Shown piece by piece: positions 7,227 through 17,480 of a stretch of 32,363 nucleotides of DNA (positions are counted from its first letter, which is position 1; each line of letters starts with the position of its first letter). The notes under the pieces are model-generated. The model was not told the origin of the DNA. It made no database searches and was given only the letters and a program-made list of their open reading frames with translations. The DNA is from Alkalinema sp. RU_4_3. Lineage in GTDB: Bacteria; Cyanobacteriota; Cyanobacteriia; Leptolyngbyales; Leptolyngbyaceae. The stretch spans positions 1-32,363 of the forward strand of contig JAAUSA010000034.1 in NCBI GenBank assembly GCA_012031975.1, in the 5' to 3' direction. Position numbers and translations under genes: made by a program.

Positions 7227-8336
7227 ATGCGATACTGGAACCTGGTGTTTTCGTCTCGCATTTTTCCTGTGTCAAACTCCCTGAATCTATTGTTGGTTTC
7301 CACGCCCGTTGGTCCCCTAGGCTCTGGCCTCGGCGGTGGCGTCGAACTGACGGTGCGGAATATTGCGATCGCCCTCCTCCAAAAAGGCCACCGTGTCACC
7401 GTCCTCGCCCCTGCAACATCGGCCCTCGAAGGCATTCCCCTGATCTGTATCCCCGGCAATCTCCAAACCACCGCCCAAACCGAGGGCCGTGATGCCCCTG
7501 TTATGCTGCCCGAAGATAGTGTCCTCGGAAACCTCTGGGACCATGCCCGGCAAATCCAATCTGACTATGATTTAATCCTGAATTTCGCCTACGACTGGCT
7601 GCCCTTTTACCTAACGGCGTTTTTCACCACACCCTTGGCTCACTTGGTTAGCATGGGCTCCCTGACCAACGCCACCGATCGCATTCTGGCCCAGGTAGCC
7701 GATCGCTTCCCCCATGCCCTGGGCGTCCATAGCCTGGCCCAAGCCGCCACCTTTTCCTGGGCCTCGACTGCTGAAAACGTCAAAAACGGCTTCGATCTAA
7801 GTCAGTACGAATTTTGTCCCACCGCTGGGGACTACGTGGCCTGGGTGGGGCGGATTTCCCCGGAAAAGGGTTTGCAGGATGCGATCGCCGCCGCCACGGC
7901 CGCCCAGGTCAGACTAAAAATCTTCGGTGTGATTCAAGATTGGGACTACTGGGAAAAACTCCTGCTCCAGTACCCAGAGGCCCCGTTTGAATACTGTGGT
8001 TTCCTCAGCACCCAGGAACTTCAGCAAGCTCTGGGTCAGGCCCAGGCTTTACTTATGACGCCCCATTGGGTAGAGGCGTTTGGAAATGTGGCCATAGAAG
8101 CCATGGCCTGCGGTGTGCCCGTGATCGCCTACCAGCGGGGCGGCCCAGCGGAAATCGTCAACCATGGCGTCACGGGCTGGCTGGTGGAACCCGATAGCGT
8201 CCCGGCCTTGGCCAATGCGTTGCGAAACCTCGGTCAGATCGATCGATCGGCCTGTCGGCTCCATGCGGAAACGGAATATTCCCTGGATGCAATGGGCGAT
8301 CGACTGGGGGCATGGTTTGGCAAATTGCTGGCATAA
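7227..8336 (+). CDS. UDP-glucose:tetrahydrobiopterin glucosyltransferase-like GT4 enzyme
   Basis: GT-B fold glycosyltransferase of family 4. The N-terminal motif VSTPVGPLGSGLGGGVELT and the overall spacing match what I recall of BGluT of Synechococcus elongatus, which transfers glucose from UDP-glucose to tetrahydrobiopterin to make the cyanobacterial pteridine glucoside. Further shared features are LILNFAYDWLPFYLT, VAWVGRISPEKGLQDAI at the start of the C-terminal Rossmann domain, and the donor-binding region EAFGNVAIEAMACGVPVIAY (E.7E motif). The acceptor is inferred from family identity only. The ATG at 7227 gives 369 residues; a GTG at 7269 (VSNSLNLLLVSTPVG) would give 355, nearer the S. 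elongatus length, so the first 14 residues are doubtful. It lies 9 bases after the HEAT gene. Confidence 0.85.
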   Translation: MRYWNLVFSSRIFPVSNSLNLLLVSTPVGPLGSGLGGGVELTVRNIAIALLQKGHRVTVLAPATSALEGIPLICIPGNLQTTAQTEGRDAPVMLPEDSVLGNLWDHARQIQSDYDLILNFAYDWLPFYLTAFFTTPLAHLVSMGSLTNATDRILAQVADRFPHALGVHSLAQAATFSWASTAENVKNGFDLSQYEFCPTAGDYVAWVGRISPEKGLQDAIAAATAAQVRLKIFGVIQDWDYWEKLLLQYPEAPFEYCGFLSTQELQQALGQAQALLMTPHWVEAFGNVAIEAMACGVPVIAYQRGGPAEIVNHGVTGWLVEPDSVPALANALRNLGQIDRSACRLHAETEYSLDAMGDRLGAWFGKLLA

Positions 8337-8400
8337 TGGAAAGCTGTTTTGAACTTCTGTTTGAACGCTTGCCCGTTATTTTTACCCTGCCATCTAAGCC

Positions 8401-10197
8401 ATGCGAAGCTACTACTGCGGCGATGTCCGATCAGCCCAAATTGGAGAAACCGTCACCCTCTACGGTTGGGTCGATCGCCGACGCGATCATGGCTTTGTGA
8501 TCTTTTTAGACCTGCGCGATCGCACCGGGACGGTCCAGGTGGTCAGTGACCCCGATCGCACCCCGAAATCGCACCCCGTGGCCGAAGGCGTCCGCAACGA
8601 GTACGTGATCAAAGTCGTGGGCCGCGTCTCAAAACGCCCTGACGAATCCCTTAACCCGAAACTCGCCACCGGGGAAATCGAAGTCTACGCCGAGGAGATC
8701 GAACTGCTGAGCGCGGTCCGGAAACAACTGCCCTTCCAGGTTTCGCTCTCGGATACTGAGACCGTTAAAGAAGAGCTGCGGATGAAGTATCGCTATCTGG
8801 ACCTGCGGCGCGATCGCATGAGCAAAAACCTCCAGCTTCGCCATAGCGTTGTTAAAGCAGCGCGGCGTTTCCTGGAAGACGACGAGAACTTCATCGAGGT
8901 CGAAACGCCGATTCTCACCAAGTCCACCCCGGAAGGCGCGCGGGACTATATCCTGCCATCGCGGGTCAACCCAAGCGAGTGGTACGCCTTGCCCCAATCG
9001 CCGCAGTTGTTTAAGCAGCTTTTGATGGTGTCGGGGTTTGATCGCTACTACCAAGTCGCGCGATGCTTCCGGGATGAGGATCTGCGGGCCGATCGCCAGC
9101 CAGAGTTCACCCAGCTCGATATGGAGATGAGCTTCCTGTCCCAGGAGGAGATCCTGGACCTGAACGAACGGTTGCTCTGTCATATTGTGAAAGCGGTGAA
9201 GGGTGTTGATCTGCCCAGACCTTTCCCTCGCCTGACCTACAAAGAAGCCATGGATCGCTACGGCTGTGACAAACCCGACACTCGCTACGGCATGGAGTTA
9301 GTCGATCTGTCAGACGTGCTGCAAAACTCCGGGTTTAAGGTCTTCACCGACGCCGTGGCCCGAGGTGGCATCATCAAGGTTTTGCCGGTTCCTGGTGGAA
9401 ACGACGCCATCTCCAATGTGCGGATCAAGCCCGGCGGTGACCTGTTTAAGGAGGCCAGCGAAGCGGGTGCAAGGGGTTTGGCCTACATTCGGGTGCGGGA
9501 GAATGGCGAGATTGACACGATCGGCGCGATCAAAGACAACCTGACCGAGGACCAAAAGGCGGAAATCCTCAAACGCACCCAGGCAAAAGCTGGCGATCTG
9601 CTGTTGTTTGGGGCTGCCGACGCGCCGACGGTGAACAAGACCCTCGATCGCCTCCGTCAAGTGATCGCCCGCGAACTCAAGCTGGTGGACGAAACCAAAA
9701 TGAACCTGCTGTGGGTTGTCGAGTTCCCGATGTTTGAATGGAATGCTGACGAGAAGCGCTTTGAGGCCCTGCACCATCCGTTTACTCGGCCCTACAACGA
9801 GGACGCGGGGGACCTGACGACGGCCCGTGCCCAAGCCTACGATATTGTTCTGAACGGCTTTGAGATTGGCGGTGGCAGTCTGCGGATCCATGAGCCGGAG
9901 TTGCAGGCCAAGGTGTTTGAAACGATCGGTTTGTCCGATGAGGAGGCTAACAGCAAGTTTGGGTTCCTGCTTGAAGCCTTTGAGTATGGTGCGCCGCCCC
10001 ATGGGGGATTGGCCCTGGGGCTCGATCGACTGGTGATGCTGCTGGCGGGTGAGGAGTCGATTCGGGATACGATCGCGTTTCCGAAGACGCAGCAGGCGCG
10101 TTGTGTGTTGACGAGTGCGCCGTCGGGGGTGGATGAGAAGCAGTTGAAGGAGTTGCAGGTGGCTTCGACCTATCGGCCTAAGGTGAAGGAGGATTAG
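8401..10197 (+). CDS. aspS: Aspartyl-tRNA synthetase, bacterial type, probably non-discriminating
   Basis: Class IIb aminoacyl-tRNA synthetase of 598 residues, the normal length of bacterial AspRS. It has an N-terminal OB-fold anticodon-binding domain (1-105), a catalytic core starting with motif 1 FIEVETPIL (164-172), motif 2 [20 protein letters not shown] (221-240), an inserted bacterial GAD domain (about 300-420) and motif 3 [14 protein letters not shown] (535-548). In the OB fold the sequence [10 protein letters not shown] carries His at position 30, where discriminating enzymes have Leu. This suggests an enzyme that also charges tRNA-Asn with aspartate for amidation by GatCAB, as is usual in cyanobacteria; that is inference. 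It begins 64 bases after the glucosyltransferase. A structured repeat follows 13 bases after the stop, in the gap shared with convergent cobS. Confidence 0.98.
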   Translation: MRSYYCGDVRSAQIGETVTLYGWVDRRRDHGFVIFLDLRDRTGTVQVVSDPDRTPKSHPVAEGVRNEYVIKVVGRVSKRPDESLNPKLATGEIEVYAEEIELLSAVRKQLPFQVSLSDTETVKEELRMKYRYLDLRRDRMSKNLQLRHSVVKAARRFLEDDENFIEVETPILTKSTPEGARDYILPSRVNPSEWYALPQSPQLFKQLLMVSGFDRYYQVARCFRDEDLRADRQPEFTQLDMEMSFLSQEEILDLNERLLCHIVKAVKGVDLPRPFPRLTYKEAMDRYGCDKPDTRYGMELVDLSDVLQNSGFKVFTDAVARGGIIKVLPVPGGNDAISNVRIKPGGDLFKEASEAGARGLAYIRVRENGEIDTIGAIKDNLTEDQKAEILKRTQAKAGDLLLFGAADAPTVNKTLDRLRQVIARELKLVDETKMNLLWVVEFPMFEWNADEKRFEALHHPFTRPYNEDAGDLTTARAQAYDIVLNGFEIGGGSLRIHEPELQAKVFETIGLSDEEANSKFGFLLEAFEYGAPPHGGLALGLDRLVMLLAGEESIRDTIAFPKTQQARCVLTSAPSGVDEKQLKELQVASTYRPKVKED

Positions 10198-10210
10198 TCA
10201 CTGCGCTGTT

Positions 10211-10365
10211 GGCCCGCCTAGGGTTAAAACCCGAGGCTAATAGCTAAAACCAGCTAAAGCAGGTTGGAAGAATAGAAGTTAGCCCTCAAATACCTAGCAT
10301 TCAGGGGGTTAACCCGTTTCAACGGGTTTGAGCTGTTAGCCTGGGATTTTAATCCCAGGTGGGCC
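10211..10365 (+). repeat. Dispersed multi-hairpin repeat, copy 1 (downstream of aspS)
   Basis: About 155 bases sharing two long conserved blocks with a second copy at 13201-13361 in the same orientation. It contains four hairpins: GCCTAGGGTTAAAACCCGAG and its flank (10216-10242), AACCAGCTAAAGCAGGTT (10248-10265), AACCCGTTTCAACGGGTT (10311-10328), and CCTGGGATTTTAATCCCAGG (10340-10359). The ends GGCCC (10211-10215) and GGGCC (10361-10365) are complementary and could close the whole structure. The first 50-base block differs from the other copy at one base. It sits between convergent aspS and cobS and could serve as a transcription end for both. Its identity as a mobile miniature element or an RNA structure is not known. 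Confidence 0.85.
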
Positions 10366-10418
10366 ATGTGATCGTCGGTTAGCGCGGGTTGTCCAGGCGC
10401 GCAGTGACAAGTTTTCTT

Positions 10419-11192
10419 TCAAAACATCCAAACCCCCAACACCAACGCCCCCACCTCCGTCCACTCGACGATCGCCCCATAGGTATCCCCGGTCTGTCCA
10501 CCTAAGGCTCGATCGAACCAATCTCCTACAAACAGACCGATCGCCCCACAACCCAAGCCAAACCAGCCGCCCCAGTAGCCGCCTAGGAAGATGGAAAGAA
10601 AGAAGAGAGAAAAGAGGTTAACCACGGCGCTGCGGGGCGATCGAATCTGCTGCCGATGGAAAGCCCCTTTGCCCTGGGGTTTGATGTAGGGGTGGCGGAC
10701 AATAGCGGCCAACTGTGCCCAGCGACTCCAGGCGCAGATGAGCGGTAAGGTCCATAAAGCATCAAGTTCCGATAAAGCCATCACCTTCAAAATCAGAATC
10801 AATCCCGCCGCCATCACGCCGAAGGCACCCGATCGACTGTCCGCCATCACCGCTAGGCGGCGATCGTGATCCAACACAGCCAACCCATCCGCCGTATCCA
10901 TGGCACCATCCAGGTGTAGTCCTCCCGTCACCCCCACCCAGACGGACAAAACAATTGCACTGGTCGTCAAAAAAGGCATGTTGATGACACCTAGCAACAT
11001 CAGTAGGGCCGCCAACAGTGATCCAAGAAGAAAGCCCACCCAGGGGGCATATCTAGCGATCCCATAGAATCTAGTCCCCCAGGATCCAGGTAGGGGAATG
11101 ACCGTATAAAATATGACTGCGGCTAAAAATTCTTCTAGGATTACCCTGAAACCGCGACTGGAAGATGAATGATTGTTGTAAGTCTTTTTCAA
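10419..11192 (-). CDS. cobS: Adenosylcobinamide-GDP ribazoletransferase (cobalamin synthase)
   Basis: Integral membrane enzyme that joins adenosylcobinamide-GDP with alpha-ribazole (or its phosphate) in the last steps of cobalamin assembly. The 257-residue length is typical. The key acidic motif GGLHLDGAMDTADGL (90-104) is intact, as are the DSRSGAFGVMA segment (118-128) and the C-terminal GGQTGDTYGA motif, with hydrophobic helices between them. The N-terminal FYTVIPLP motif is also characteristic. The 5' extension MKKTYNNHSSSSRGFRV is poorly conserved in such proteins, so the true start may lie slightly further in. No cobalamin riboswitch is visible upstream, and no other cob gene is in the window. 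It converges on aspS. Confidence 0.95.
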   Translation of the reverse strand: MKKTYNNHSSSSRGFRVILEEFLAAVIFYTVIPLPGSWGTRFYGIARYAPWVGFLLGSLLAALLMLLGVINMPFLTTSAIVLSVWVGVTGGLHLDGAMDTADGLAVLDHDRRLAVMADSRSGAFGVMAAGLILILKVMALSELDALWTLPLICAWSRWAQLAAIVRHPYIKPQGKGAFHRQQIRSPRSAVVNLFSLFFLSIFLGGYWGGWFGLGCGAIGLFVGDWFDRALGGQTGDTYGAIVEWTEVGALVLGVWMF

Positions 11193-11550
11193 GATGATTT
11201 TTCAAGAGTTAATGAATTTTCCGATATAACCGAAGGAGCTATGACACAATAAAACTACATAAACAACGCCCCTCCCCCACAATTCCAACAAACTGCACAT
11301 CAAACTTGACCCCACGATACCTAAGAATTTGGAACTTCATATCCTCCCTAAGACATTTTTTCCCAAGGAGGAAGTTGGTTAGAATTCGAGGGTGGCCCGT
11401 GAGATTGAGTTAAGTGAGATTCGAACAGCCGAGATCGAATGACTCCCATAAAAGGTCTGCATTTAATAAAGTTGTTACGCCAGGTTTGTTACGAGTCCGT
11501 GTTTTGAATTTTCCCTTCAACCATTTACGCGCCCTATTTTCGTTCCCGCC
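11193..11550. other. 358-base gene-free region between cobS and a conserved unknown gene
   Basis: AT-rich divergent promoter region. No open frame of convincing composition. A direct repeat TTGTTACG occurs at 11472-11479 and 11486-11493, 14 bases apart and about 60-80 bases before the downstream ATG. It could be a small operator or the remains of a promoter -35, but no function is demonstrable. Confidence 0.45.
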
Positions 11551-12006
11551 ATGAGCCAAGATCAGCCTTCTATCGGTAGAGTCCCCGCACCTTGCATTGT
11601 TGATGTGGGTACGATCGTTGATAAGCGAGATATGCAGCGAATTCTCGCTGATGTCAGCCGCGTCCAGTATCAGTATTTCCGGGGTGGTCAGGTGATCCGC
11701 TCGGGCGAAGGCTGCATCCTAGAGGTGTTCTCCGACGCCCACAGCTCGACCCTGGTGGCCAACCAAGCTATCTACATCAATGTGTTGAGTTTTGACTATC
11801 TAGAACTCTCCCAGATGCCCGACGGCCAGAGCTGCTTTGATTTGATCCAGGAAGACATGAGTCTGCGCCTCCAGCCCCTGAACAATCCCCTCCACAGTCG
11901 CCAAGCGCGGCCCCTCAATACAGCGGCCCTGGAAGCCGTGGTGGCCGATGTGCTATCGGCGAGCTGGGATGCCCAGATGGATGATGACGATGTTGAGGGG
12001 TTTTAA
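11551..12006 (+). CDS. Conserved cyanobacterial protein of unknown function
   Basis: Soluble protein of 151 residues without signal peptide or membrane segment. I recognise the sequence style as a conserved cyanobacterial protein (CIVDVGTIVDKRDMQRIL, then GCILEVFSDAHSSTLVAN) but know no function. The N-terminal half is rich in beta-strand-like stretches, the middle has YINVLSFDYLELSQMP, and the C-terminus is very acidic (DAQMDDDDVEGF). No catalytic motif or metal-binding cluster is evident. It is 60 bases upstream of tgt on the same strand and may be co-transcribed with it. Confidence 0.8.
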   Translation: MSQDQPSIGRVPAPCIVDVGTIVDKRDMQRILADVSRVQYQYFRGGQVIRSGEGCILEVFSDAHSSTLVANQAIYINVLSFDYLELSQMPDGQSCFDLIQEDMSLRLQPLNNPLHSRQARPLNTAALEAVVADVLSASWDAQMDDDDVEGF

Positions 12007-12032
12007 ACCCATTGGCACCCCGCCTCTCCTAG

Positions 12033-13190
<1,158 letters not shown>

Positions 13191-13200
13191 ACCGCAGAGA

Positions 13201-13361
13201 CCTATTAGCCTAGGGTTAAAACCCGAGGCTAATAGGTAAAACCAGCTAAAGCAGGTTAGGAGTACAATCAAATACCTAACAACATTACAACCCAGAAGCA
13301 CAACCCGTTTCAACGGGTTTAAGCTGTTAGCCTGGGGTTTTAACCCCAGGTGGGTTGTGCG
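13201..13361 (+). repeat. Dispersed multi-hairpin repeat, copy 2 (downstream of tgt)
   Basis: Second copy of the element at 10211-10365. Hairpin 1 is a 36-base palindrome (13201-13236) beginning CCTATTAGCC and ending GGCTAATAGG, with one internal mismatch. Hairpin 2 is AACCAGCTAAAGCAGGTT (13240-13257). Hairpin 3 is AACCCGTTTCAACGGGTT (13302-13319). Hairpin 4 is CCTGGGGTTTTAACCCCAGG (13331-13350). Compared with copy 1, hairpin 4 has a G-C pair (13337/13344) where copy 1 has A-T (10346/10353), so pairing is kept by a compensatory change. CACAACCC (13299-13306) can alternatively pair with GGGTTGTG (13352-13359). It lies between the co-directional tgt and prfC genes. Confidence 0.85.
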
Positions 13362-13417
13362 ATAAAGGGCAATCCCCGCCGTATCATAGATAAGCTTGAA
13401 TCCCTAACCACCCACCC

Positions 13418-15046
13418 ATGTCCACGGAACTCCTCGCCGAACTGGAAAACGCGGTCGATCGCCGCCGGAATTTCGCCATCATCTCCCACCCGGATGCTGG
13501 TAAAACGACGCTGACCGAAAAACTCCTATTGTACGGGGGTGCGATCCATGAAGCCGGAGCCGTCAAGGCCCGCAAGGAACAGCGCCATGCCACCTCCGAC
13601 TGGATGGAAATGGAAAAGCAACGGGGGATTTCGATCACCTCCACCGTCATGCAGTTTGACTATCACAACTGCAAAATCAATCTCCTCGACACCCCCGGTC
13701 ACCAAGACTTCAGCGAAGACACCTACAGAACACTCGCCGCCGCCGACAACGCGGTCATGCTGATCGACACCGCCAAGGGCCTCGAACCCCAAACCCGCAA
13801 ACTCTTCGAAGTCTGCAAAATGCGGGAACTGCCGATCTTCACCTTCATCAACAAGATGGATCGCCCTGGACGCGGCCCCCTAGACCTGCTCGACGAAATC
13901 GAAAAAGAACTGGGTCTGCAAACCTACGTCGTCAACTGGCCGATCGGCAGCGGCGATCGCTTCAAGGGCGTATACGATCGCCGTTTCAAAAAGGTCCACC
14001 TGTTCGAGCGCAGCCTGCGCAATAAGCAGGCCGCCAAGGACACGATGATGGATCTTGACGATCCGCAACTCAAGGACCTGATCGACCCCGACCTCTACGA
14101 CACCTTCATGGAGGAATTGGAGCTGGTCGAAGGCGTCGGCCCCGAGCTGGACATTGAACAGATTCACGCCGGGAAAATGACGCCCGTGTTCTTCGGCAGC
14201 GCCATGACCAATTTTGGTGTGGAGTTGTTTCTCGATGCCTTCCTGGAATATGCCCTCAAACCTGGTAATCACCAGAGCACCCAAGGAGAAATCGAACCGA
14301 CCTATCCGGAGTTTTCCGGCTTTGTGTTCAAACTCCAGGCCAACATGGACCCCAAGCACCGCGATCGCGTCGCCTTTATCCGCGTCTGCTCCGGTAAGTT
14401 TGAAAAGGACATGCTGGTCAACCACGCCCGCACGGGTAAAACCGTTCGCCTATCGCGCCCCCAGAAGCTGTTTGCCCAGGATCGCGAGGTGATCGAAGAA
14501 GCCTACCCTGGCGACATCATTGGTTTGAACAATCCGGGGATGTTTGCGATCGGTGACACGATCTACATGGGTCAAAAACTCGAATACGAAGGCATTCCCT
14601 GTTTCTCCCCCGAACTGTTTGCTTTCCTGCGTAATCCAAACCCCTCAAAGTTCAAACAATTCAACAAAGGTGTTTCCGAACTGCGGGAGGAAGGCGCGGT
14701 GCAGGTGATGTATTCCTCGGATGAATCGAAGCGCGATCCGATCCTAGCCGCCGTGGGCCAACTCCAGCTTGAGGTGGTTCAGTTCCGCCTGCAAAACGAA
14801 TACGGGGTTGAAACCACGGTGGAATGGCTGCCCTACACGGTGGCCCGTTGGGTGGATGGGGGTTGGGACGCCCTGAATAAGGTGGGCCGGATTTTCAACA
14901 CCCTCACCGTGAAGGACAGTTGGAACCGTCCTGTGCTGCTGTTTAAGAACCAATGGAACTGCCAGCAGCTCGAAGGCGATCATCCTGAGCTGACCCTGAG
15001 TTCGATCGCGCCCTTGGGTTCCGGGAAAGAGGCGATCGCTCTCTAA
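13418..15046 (+). CDS. prfC: Peptide chain release factor 3
   Basis: Translational GTPase RF3 of 542 residues, which removes RF1/RF2 from the ribosome after peptide release. The G domain carries the P-loop SHPDAGKTT (23-31), the switch-1 region with [11 protein letters not shown], switch 2 [12 protein letters not shown], and NKMDRPGR for guanine recognition. The [11 protein letters not shown] and [15 protein letters not shown] sequences separate RF3 from EF-G. Domain II and the RF3-type C-terminal domain ([17 protein letters not shown]) follow. The ATG at 13418 gives the expected [20 protein letters not shown] start. It is 57 bases after the repeat that follows tgt, so it may have a separate promoter. 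Confidence 0.97.
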   Translation: MSTELLAELENAVDRRRNFAIISHPDAGKTTLTEKLLLYGGAIHEAGAVKARKEQRHATSDWMEMEKQRGISITSTVMQFDYHNCKINLLDTPGHQDFSEDTYRTLAAADNAVMLIDTAKGLEPQTRKLFEVCKMRELPIFTFINKMDRPGRGPLDLLDEIEKELGLQTYVVNWPIGSGDRFKGVYDRRFKKVHLFERSLRNKQAAKDTMMDLDDPQLKDLIDPDLYDTFMEELELVEGVGPELDIEQIHAGKMTPVFFGSAMTNFGVELFLDAFLEYALKPGNHQSTQGEIEPTYPEFSGFVFKLQANMDPKHRDRVAFIRVCSGKFEKDMLVNHARTGKTVRLSRPQKLFAQDREVIEEAYPGDIIGLNNPGMFAIGDTIYMGQKLEYEGIPCFSPELFAFLRNPNPSKFKQFNKGVSELREEGAVQVMYSSDESKRDPILAAVGQLQLEVVQFRLQNEYGVETTVEWLPYTVARWVDGGWDALNKVGRIFNTLTVKDSWNRPVLLFKNQWNCQQLEGDHPELTLSSIAPLGSGKEAIAL

Positions 15047-15113
15047 AAAGAATATATCTACCAAACCCATTGGGTATCCTGAAAGGACTACCGTTTCAAC
15101 AAAAGGTTTGGTT

Positions 15114-17480
15114 ATGAGCTTCCAGGGGTCCACACCAGAACAGCAACTTGAATCCGGCCTCGCGGCTGTCGATCGCCGCGACTACAAAACCGCCATCCCC
15201 CTACTCCAGGAAGCCACCCGCCACCTCCCCCTCCACAGCGAACCCCAAACCAAGGGCCAGATGGCGCTGGTCAAAGCCTATCGACGCACCCAAGATCCTC
15301 AGAGTGCGATCGCCCTCCTCAACCAGCTCAAAAACCACCCCAACCCCCAAGTCACCACCTGGGCCACCAACAAACTCGCCGATCTGCAATCCCCCACCCT
15401 CGCCCCCGTCACCACCAAAACCCGCCGCCGCGCCCCCAATCTTTCCTCCAACACCGACAGCAGCGGCCAAACCAATAGGCAACCCAACGGTCAAAACAAC
15501 AATCAAACCACCGACAACAGCGGCGAACCCACCCTCGCCCAACCCGAGCCCTACAGGCCCGCCCCGCAGCCCCAGCGCAACGCCCCCGCAGCCAAAACCT
15601 GGACTCCGATTGCGCCCCTGCCGCCTGCAAAACTCCAACAGGCCCAAATCGCCGCACTGCTCGCCTTCCCCCTCATCCCCTACGCAGTCCACGGCCTCTG
15701 GTTCCTGATCAGCTACTTCTGGTTCCGCCTCGCCACCTCTACCCTCGGCTGGCGCATGACGATCGTCAGCTACGAACCCAGTCTCCCCGGCCCCTTCCAG
15801 TTCATCCTCAACGCGATCGTCAACAATTTCAACGGGCCAAAACCCCTCTCCTGGCTGGGCCTGGGCTTGGACCTCCTGCTCGTCGTCAGCATTCTCTGGA
15901 TCGCCGCCCCCTGGATTCTCCAGATCGGCCTGCACAAGCTGTTCGGCCTGAAACAACTGAACGGTCAAGCCCTCAGCCACTACAGCGAACCCGCCTATCG
16001 CCTCCTCCAACGGGGCACCCAGCAGACCCGCATCCCCTTTCCGGACCTGGGCCTGCTCCCCACGGAGGTCCCGCTGATCTTCAGCTACGGCTCCCACATC
16101 CCCGCTTTTCCCTTTACGCGATCGCCCCAAATCGTCATCAGCCAGGGCCTAATCAACAGCCTCACCCCCGAAGAACTCGCCACACTCTACGGTGCAGAAC
16201 TCGCCCACCTCCAAAACCGCAGCGCCGCCATCCTTTCCTGGATCGTCGGCCTCCTGCAAATCCCCTACAGTCTCTACTGGGGTGCGGCAAAACTGGGCGA
16301 TCGCCTCCTGCTCCAAGCCCAGTCCGCCGTCCCATGGCAAGCCTGGGGTTTAACTATACTCGCCTACCTCCTCGCCTTTATTTCATCCCTCAACTACGCA
16401 ATCTTCTGGACCCTCCGCTGGTCCGGCCTCTGGCTCAGCCGCGAGCGCCAACCCCAGGGCGATCGGACCGCCACCAACCTAACTGGCGACCCCAACGCCC
16501 TGACCCGTGCCCTACTCAAGTATCTACAAGCCACCAGCACCACCATCCAAACCCAGGGCGAAACCCACCCCCTTCTCGAAGCCCTAGAACTCCTCCTCCC
16601 GGTCAGCTATCGCGCCGCCCTCAGCCTCGGCAGTGGTTTGACCCAAAGCGCCCCTGAAGCCCTACTCAACTGGGACCTATCCAACCCCCACCGCCACTGG
16701 CTCAACCTGAACAACCCCAACAGCCTCCTGGGCGATCGCCTCCTCCGCCTCACCCAATACAGCACCAACTGGAACCTAGAACCCGAACTCCAGCTCACTC
16801 CCACCCGCTCCATCCCCAATGCCAAACGCATCCTTCTCCAAGGTGCCCCCTACTGGGGCATCGTCTTTGGCTACAGCCTCGCCACAATCTGTTGGCTGAT
16901 TGCCTGGGCGGGCTACTGGCTCAAAATGCCCCAGCTCGCCTGGCTCGGCAGCGACTTCAAACTCTTCATCGGCATGCCCCTGGTCGGCTGGGGCCTCGGC
17001 ACCATCCTGCGGTTCAATCAGTTCTTCCCCGACATTCCCATGAATTGGTTTCGCTCCGGTTCCCAGGAAGCCGACACGACGATCGCCGACCTCCTAGAGG
17101 ATCCGCTTGCCCTTCCCCTAGATGCCCCTCGATCAGTCCTCCAGGGCCAACTGCTGGGCCGCCAAGGGATTGCCAACTGGTTTGGCCAGGATCTGATGAT
17201 CGAAAGCGATCGCCAACTGCTCAAGCTCCACTACTGCACCCCCATGGGTCCCCTCGGCAACTGGGCCAGGGGCATCAATCGCCCCGGCGACCTCGTCGGC
17301 AAAACCGTCAGCATCGCTGGCTGGCTACGCCGGGGGGCCACGCCTTGGTTCGACCTAGAGCAGCTCCGCACAGACCAGGGCCGGACCAATCGGGGCAGCC
17401 ATCAAATCTACTCCACCGTCATTGCCATGCTGGCGATCCTATTTGGTATTCTCTACTGCGGACTCTCGAAGAACTTCTAG
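15114..17480 (+). CDS. Large membrane protein of the M48 peptidase family with a degenerate zinc site
   Basis: Protein of 788 residues. Residues 1-95 resemble TPR helices (LESGLAAVDRRDYKTAIPLL), followed by a Pro/Asn/Gln-rich linker (about 95-170). Hydrophobic segments occur near 178-205, 247-272, 375-392, 408-435, about 585-605 and at the very C-terminus. The M48 core is recognisable: a strand and helix SRSPQIVISQGLINSLTPEE-like region (read here as SPQIVISQGLINSLTPEEL), then LYGAELAHLQNRSAAIL. In active M48 enzymes this is HExxH; here the first His is Ala361 (A361-E362-L363-A364-H365). The downstream third-ligand motif RExxAD reads RQPQGD (445-450), with Gln446 for Glu, before RTATNLTGDPNALTRALL. 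Two zinc ligands are lost, so it is probably not a protease. The ATG at 15114, 7 bases after AAAAGG, was preferred to a TTG two codons upstream. Confidence 0.82.
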   Translation: MSFQGSTPEQQLESGLAAVDRRDYKTAIPLLQEATRHLPLHSEPQTKGQMALVKAYRRTQDPQSAIALLNQLKNHPNPQVTTWATNKLADLQSPTLAPVTTKTRRRAPNLSSNTDSSGQTNRQPNGQNNNQTTDNSGEPTLAQPEPYRPAPQPQRNAPAAKTWTPIAPLPPAKLQQAQIAALLAFPLIPYAVHGLWFLISYFWFRLATSTLGWRMTIVSYEPSLPGPFQFILNAIVNNFNGPKPLSWLGLGLDLLLVVSILWIAAPWILQIGLHKLFGLKQLNGQALSHYSEPAYRLLQRGTQQTRIPFPDLGLLPTEVPLIFSYGSHIPAFPFTRSPQIVISQGLINSLTPEELATLYGAELAHLQNRSAAILSWIVGLLQIPYSLYWGAAKLGDRLLLQAQSAVPWQAWGLTILAYLLAFISSLNYAIFWTLRWSGLWLSRERQPQGDRTATNLTGDPNALTRALLKYLQATSTTIQTQGETHPLLEALELLLPVSYRAALSLGSGLTQSAPEALLNWDLSNPHRHWLNLNNPNSLLGDRLLRLTQYSTNWNLEPELQLTPTRSIPNAKRILLQGAPYWGIVFGYSLATICWLIAWAGYWLKMPQLAWLGSDFKLFIGMPLVGWGLGTILRFNQFFPDIPMNWFRSGSQEADTTIADLLEDPLALPLDAPRSVLQGQLLGRQGIANWFGQDLMIESDRQLLKLHYCTPMGPLGNWARGINRPGDLVGKTVSIAGWLRRGATPWFDLEQLRTDQGRTNRGSHQIYSTVIAMLAILFGILYCGLSKNF

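Noticed and set aside
10198-10418. CRISPR-like repeats after aspS
   Set aside because: The repeated units are nested palindromes occurring once per locus, not regularly spaced repeats with spacers.
10900-11550. Cobalamin riboswitch for cobS
   Set aside because: No B12-box-like sequence is visible in the region upstream of the cobS start.
15201-16130. 309-codon minus-strand open frame opposite the M48-like gene
   Set aside because: Its Gly/Glu/Val-rich, repetitive composition is what the reverse strand of GC-rich codons gives; the plus-strand protein has clear domains.
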